A DNA stretch of 64,000 nucleotides from Nitrospina sp052156635 (GTDB taxonomy: Bacteria; Nitrospinota; Nitrospinia; Nitrospinales; Nitrospinaceae): contig NZ_JBQKUO010000003.1 of the NCBI RefSeq assembly GCF_052156635.1, positions 496,001 through 560,000 on the forward strand, written 5' to 3'. The notes under the pieces were generated by a model that searched no databases, was not told the DNA's origin, and was given only the letters and a program-made list of their open reading frames with translations. Shown here piece by piece: positions 61,984 through 64,000 of the stretch (position 1 is the first letter of the stretch; every line of letters starts with the position of its first letter). The position numbers were made by a program, and so were the translations under genes.

Positions 61984-64000
61984 TCAGCGGCTCGGTTCGC
62001 GGCCGAAGGTGCCGATCATGTCGATCGGTTTTTCGGGGTCCTCTTTGATGGGAATCTTGCGGATGCCGCGGGTGTAGGAATCGTTGCGATTGAAGATGAA
62101 CACTTCCGTGTGCGACTCCGCCCAGTTGCGGTCCGATTCGTTGGTGAAGGTGTCGGCGATGATGGAAATGTCGCGCGTGCCTTCCCGTGTGCCGCGCTTG
62201 AAGGTGTGGAACCCCTGTCCCAGGTTGAGGTCCACCGGCAGGCCCGGCCGCAGGGTGGCGATGGCCTTCACCCGTTCCAGCCCGGCGGGACCCTCTATGT
62301 TGAATTTGAAACCGTATTCCGGCGCGGGAATCTGGTACGTGCGTCCCGCGCGGATGAAATTGTCCTTGTGGAACGCGTTGGGGAAGATCACCGTCGCGTC
62401 GCCGCCGGAACCGATGTCGAACAACGTCAGGTAGCTGTCGCGTTCCGCCTTCACGAAGAAAACGATGGTGTCGCCGATCTCGTATTCCTTTTTATTGGTC
62501 CAGACCCGCACGCCGAACTCGGCGTTTTTCGGTTGCGCGTAGACCAGCTTGTCGAGCTCCTGCCGGTACTCCTCATCCGCGTCCTTGATGCCGGTGCCGC
62601 CGGACTGCGGAGAAGTTTCCAACACCTTCAAATCTTCCGGGCTGATCGCCCCGCGGTCCATCAGCACACTGCCCGAACCGAGGTAGGTGTTGGACTTGAC
62701 GTCGATCAACTTGGCGATGATCTGCAACCCGCCGCGCTCCATGCGGTAGGACCCGTTCACGTAAAAATCGAGCTGGTTCTCCGTCGCCACCTTTTGCGGA
62801 TCGATCTCCTCATCCCCGCCCATCGCGATTTCCTTGAGCGCCAGGCTGCCCGCCTGCGCCAGGATGGCCTTGAAATCCTCCACCAGGATTTCCGTGAACG
62901 GCGTCACCTTTTTGGTGCGCGTGTCCTCAAACTGGATGACGCCCACGGTGGGCGTGGTGTCCGGTTTCACGTTCTTGATGACCGTTTCCGCCAGCTGGAC
63001 GAGGCCCTGCCGCCATGCGTGGGATTTGCCGGAGAACCCTTCGATCTTTTCGATGGTGTAATGGAACGTCGCCCCTTTGTGCTGCAGGGGAACAAGCAGG
63101 GTTTCCTTGAAACGCGGATTGACCCCCATCGCCAGCCGGTCGTAATCCAGCCGCACGGCGATGCGGTGCTGGTCGGCATCGTAATCATGAATCTTCACCA
63201 CCGAGGCACGGGCCTGCCCTTCCTGGTTCGTGTTCACACTCTCGTTCAACGTGCCTTTGCCTTTTTCGAACGAGAAACGCACCGGCAGTCCCGAAAGCGG
63301 GGTGTTGCCGAAATCGGTTTGAATATACGCCTGCGCCACCAGGGCCTCGCCCGGCAGCTGGAACGACTTGATGGTCTGCTTGTCGCCGGAGACGGCATCC
63401 AGCCGCACGTTGCGGATGAGGCTCGTGGCGTGGTCGCGGAACGCACCCTGGCTGAGTTCCATCGCCGCATCGCCGGAAGGCGAGGTGCGGGAGATCACCG
63501 CCAGCGTGCTGCGCAGCGGCACCAGTTTCGGCGCGAGTTCGTAGCCCTCAAAATAATGGGACAGCGCTTTCATCAACTCGCCTTTGGCTTCCGCCTCCTT
63601 ACCCTGGTCGAGATGCTTTTTGAGGATGGACTCCGTCTCCGCGATCCGCTGGTTCAGCTTGCCCGCCTCCAGGGCCCGGTCCATGACCACCAGCGCGTAA
63701 TACTGGTTGCGGCACTTGTCGAAATAGCCGTCCTTGCGTTCGACCCCTTCCAGCGCCGCATCGACGACGGTTTTGACCGCCGACTCCGCGTAGGTGCCCT
63801 CGGTGCTGACGAAATCCTTCATCACGGACTGGATGTTGACCTTGATGTTCTTGGCGAGTTCGGCGGTGGCGGTGTCTTTCGCGCCGGACGGGCTTTCGGC
63901 GGAGATGCCGACGCCGATGAGGTATTTGGCGGAGGGGAAGTTGGGGTGGCCCTTGCCCAGCACCCAGCCCGGTTCCGGCGGGCAGGCGGTGCGTTGTTCC
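61984..64000 (-). CDS. LPP20/DUF4384-like envelope protein, 5' end beyond the window
   Basis: At least 672 residues; the frame is open to the right edge, so its start lies outside. The visible N-terminus (W-x-G-K-GHPNFPSAKYLIGVGIS, TAELAKNIKVNIQS) resembles LPP20-type lipoproteins. The C-terminal ~150 residues (VRVWTNKKEYEIGDTIVFFVKAERDSYLTLFDIGSGG, IFPNAFHKDNFIRAG) match DUF4384. The middle part contains a lipid-anchored FlgT-like or GldG-like region of repeats I cannot name. It is probably an outer-membrane-attached protein linked to the CHASE2 regulator that follows it by 19 bases. Confidence 0.75.
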   Translation of the reverse strand, partial: EQRTACPPEPGWVLGKGHPNFPSAKYLIGVGISAESPSGAKDTATAELAKNIKVNIQSVMKDFVSTEGTYAESAVKTVVDAALEGVERKDGYFDKCRNQYYALVVMDRALEAGKLNQRIAETESILKKHLDQGKEAEAKGELMKALSHYFEGYELAPKLVPLRSTLAVISRTSPSGDAAMELSQGAFRDHATSLIRNVRLDAVSGDKQTIKSFQLPGEALVAQAYIQTDFGNTPLSGLPVRFSFEKGKGTLNESVNTNQEGQARASVVKIHDYDADQHRIAVRLDYDRLAMGVNPRFKETLLVPLQHKGATFHYTIEKIEGFSGKSHAWRQGLVQLAETVIKNVKPDTTPTVGVIQFEDTRTKKVTPFTEILVEDFKAILAQAGSLALKEIAMGGDEEIDPQKVATENQLDFYVNGSYRMERGGLQIIAKLIDVKSNTYLGSGSVLMDRGAISPEDLKVLETSPQSGGTGIKDADEEYRQELDKLVYAQPKNAEFGVRVWTNKKEYEIGDTIVFFVKAERDSYLTLFDIGSGGDATVIFPNAFHKDNFIRAGRTYQIPAPEYGFKFNIEGPAGLERVKAIATLRPGLPVDLNLGQGFHTFKRGTREGTRDISIIADTFTNESDRNWAESHTEVFIFNRNDSYTRGIRKIPIKEDPEKPIDMIGTFGREPSR

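Noticed and set aside
59487..62048. Long plus-strand open frame of over 850 codons opposite the CHASE2-sigma54 gene
   Set aside because: It is the antisense shadow of a GC-rich gene; its translation is rich in Arg, His, Gln and Val with no domain pattern, while the minus-strand frame has clear AAA+ motifs.

Overview
The window looks like a surface-polysaccharide (O-antigen/capsule type) region from a Gram-negative bacterium. Wzm/Wzt-type export genes, an O-antigen-ligase-like protein, a polyprenyl-phosphate sugar-1-phosphate transferase homologue, many glycosyltransferases and a lipoprotein-like protein all point that way. Most of the DNA is GC-rich with tight, overlapping reading frames. I lean weakly towards a Nitrospinota- or deltaproteobacteria-like source, but nothing here proves it. 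I saw no tRNA, rRNA or CRISPR array.

Layout. 1-3.9 kb: an unidentified partial gene, a GT-C-like membrane protein and a B12-binding radical SAM protein (minus strand). 3.9-7.0 kb: an AT-rich stretch with a small membrane-anchored protein convergent to a YfhO-like membrane protein. 7.3-16.1 kb: a nine-gene plus-strand run with a deacetylase-like protein, methyltransferase, hexapeptide acetyltransferase, GT-B-like protein and Gfo/Idh oxidoreductase, followed by a nonulosonic (sialic-type) acid set of CMP-sugar synthetase, SDR, NeuB and NeuC. 16.1-24.4 kb: a second YfhO-like protein, an L-2-hydroxyglutarate-oxidase-like flavoprotein, an O-antigen ligase, a hexapeptide acyltransferase, a GT2 and a WecA/TagO-like membrane transferase. 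24.4-26.3 kb: an ACT-domain regulator gene whose 5' end is present twice, the copies separated by about 0.8 kb of AT-rich DNA with a phage terminase small-subunit gene, then peptide deformylase.

26.4-46.19 kb is a roughly 20 kb AT-rich island. It holds GT2s, two radical SAM/SPASM proteins, Wzm/Wzt, two CDP-glycerol-transferase-like proteins, APS kinase, ATP sulfurylase, a short pyruvate-kinase-like protein, a giant membrane protein with a discoidin-like domain and a TVP38-family protein. Its most striking feature is a short domain (about 55-64 residues, core pattern YNIV-x-Y-x(3)-YYGLPQ-x-LG-x-(V/I)D) found in six otherwise unrelated proteins of the island, including one that is nothing but four tandem copies. 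I do not recognise it as a named family, and it is the best candidate here for something undescribed.

46.2-59.3 kb returns to GC-rich DNA. It starts with a GC-rich paralogue of the island's first GT2, followed by a second B12-radical SAM protein. Next come a TPP-dependent E1 alpha/beta pair, an SDR epimerase, a heptose-7-phosphate-kinase-like GHMP kinase and a sugar nucleotidyltransferase. A ColD-like PLP enzyme with His in place of the usual Lys, a GDP-fucose-synthase-like protein, a NUDIX hydrolase and two GT2s complete the run. This reads as a modified or deoxy nucleotide-sugar pathway. 59.3-64 kb (minus strand) holds a CHASE2-sigma54-activator membrane regulator and the 3' part of an LPP20/DUF4384-like envelope protein that runs off the window.

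Taken together, the genes make activated unusual sugars (nonulosonic acid, heptose- or deoxysugar-like), assemble and decorate glycans, possibly supply PAPS for sulfation, and export or ligate the product. These pathway assignments are inferences from family membership and neighbourhood.
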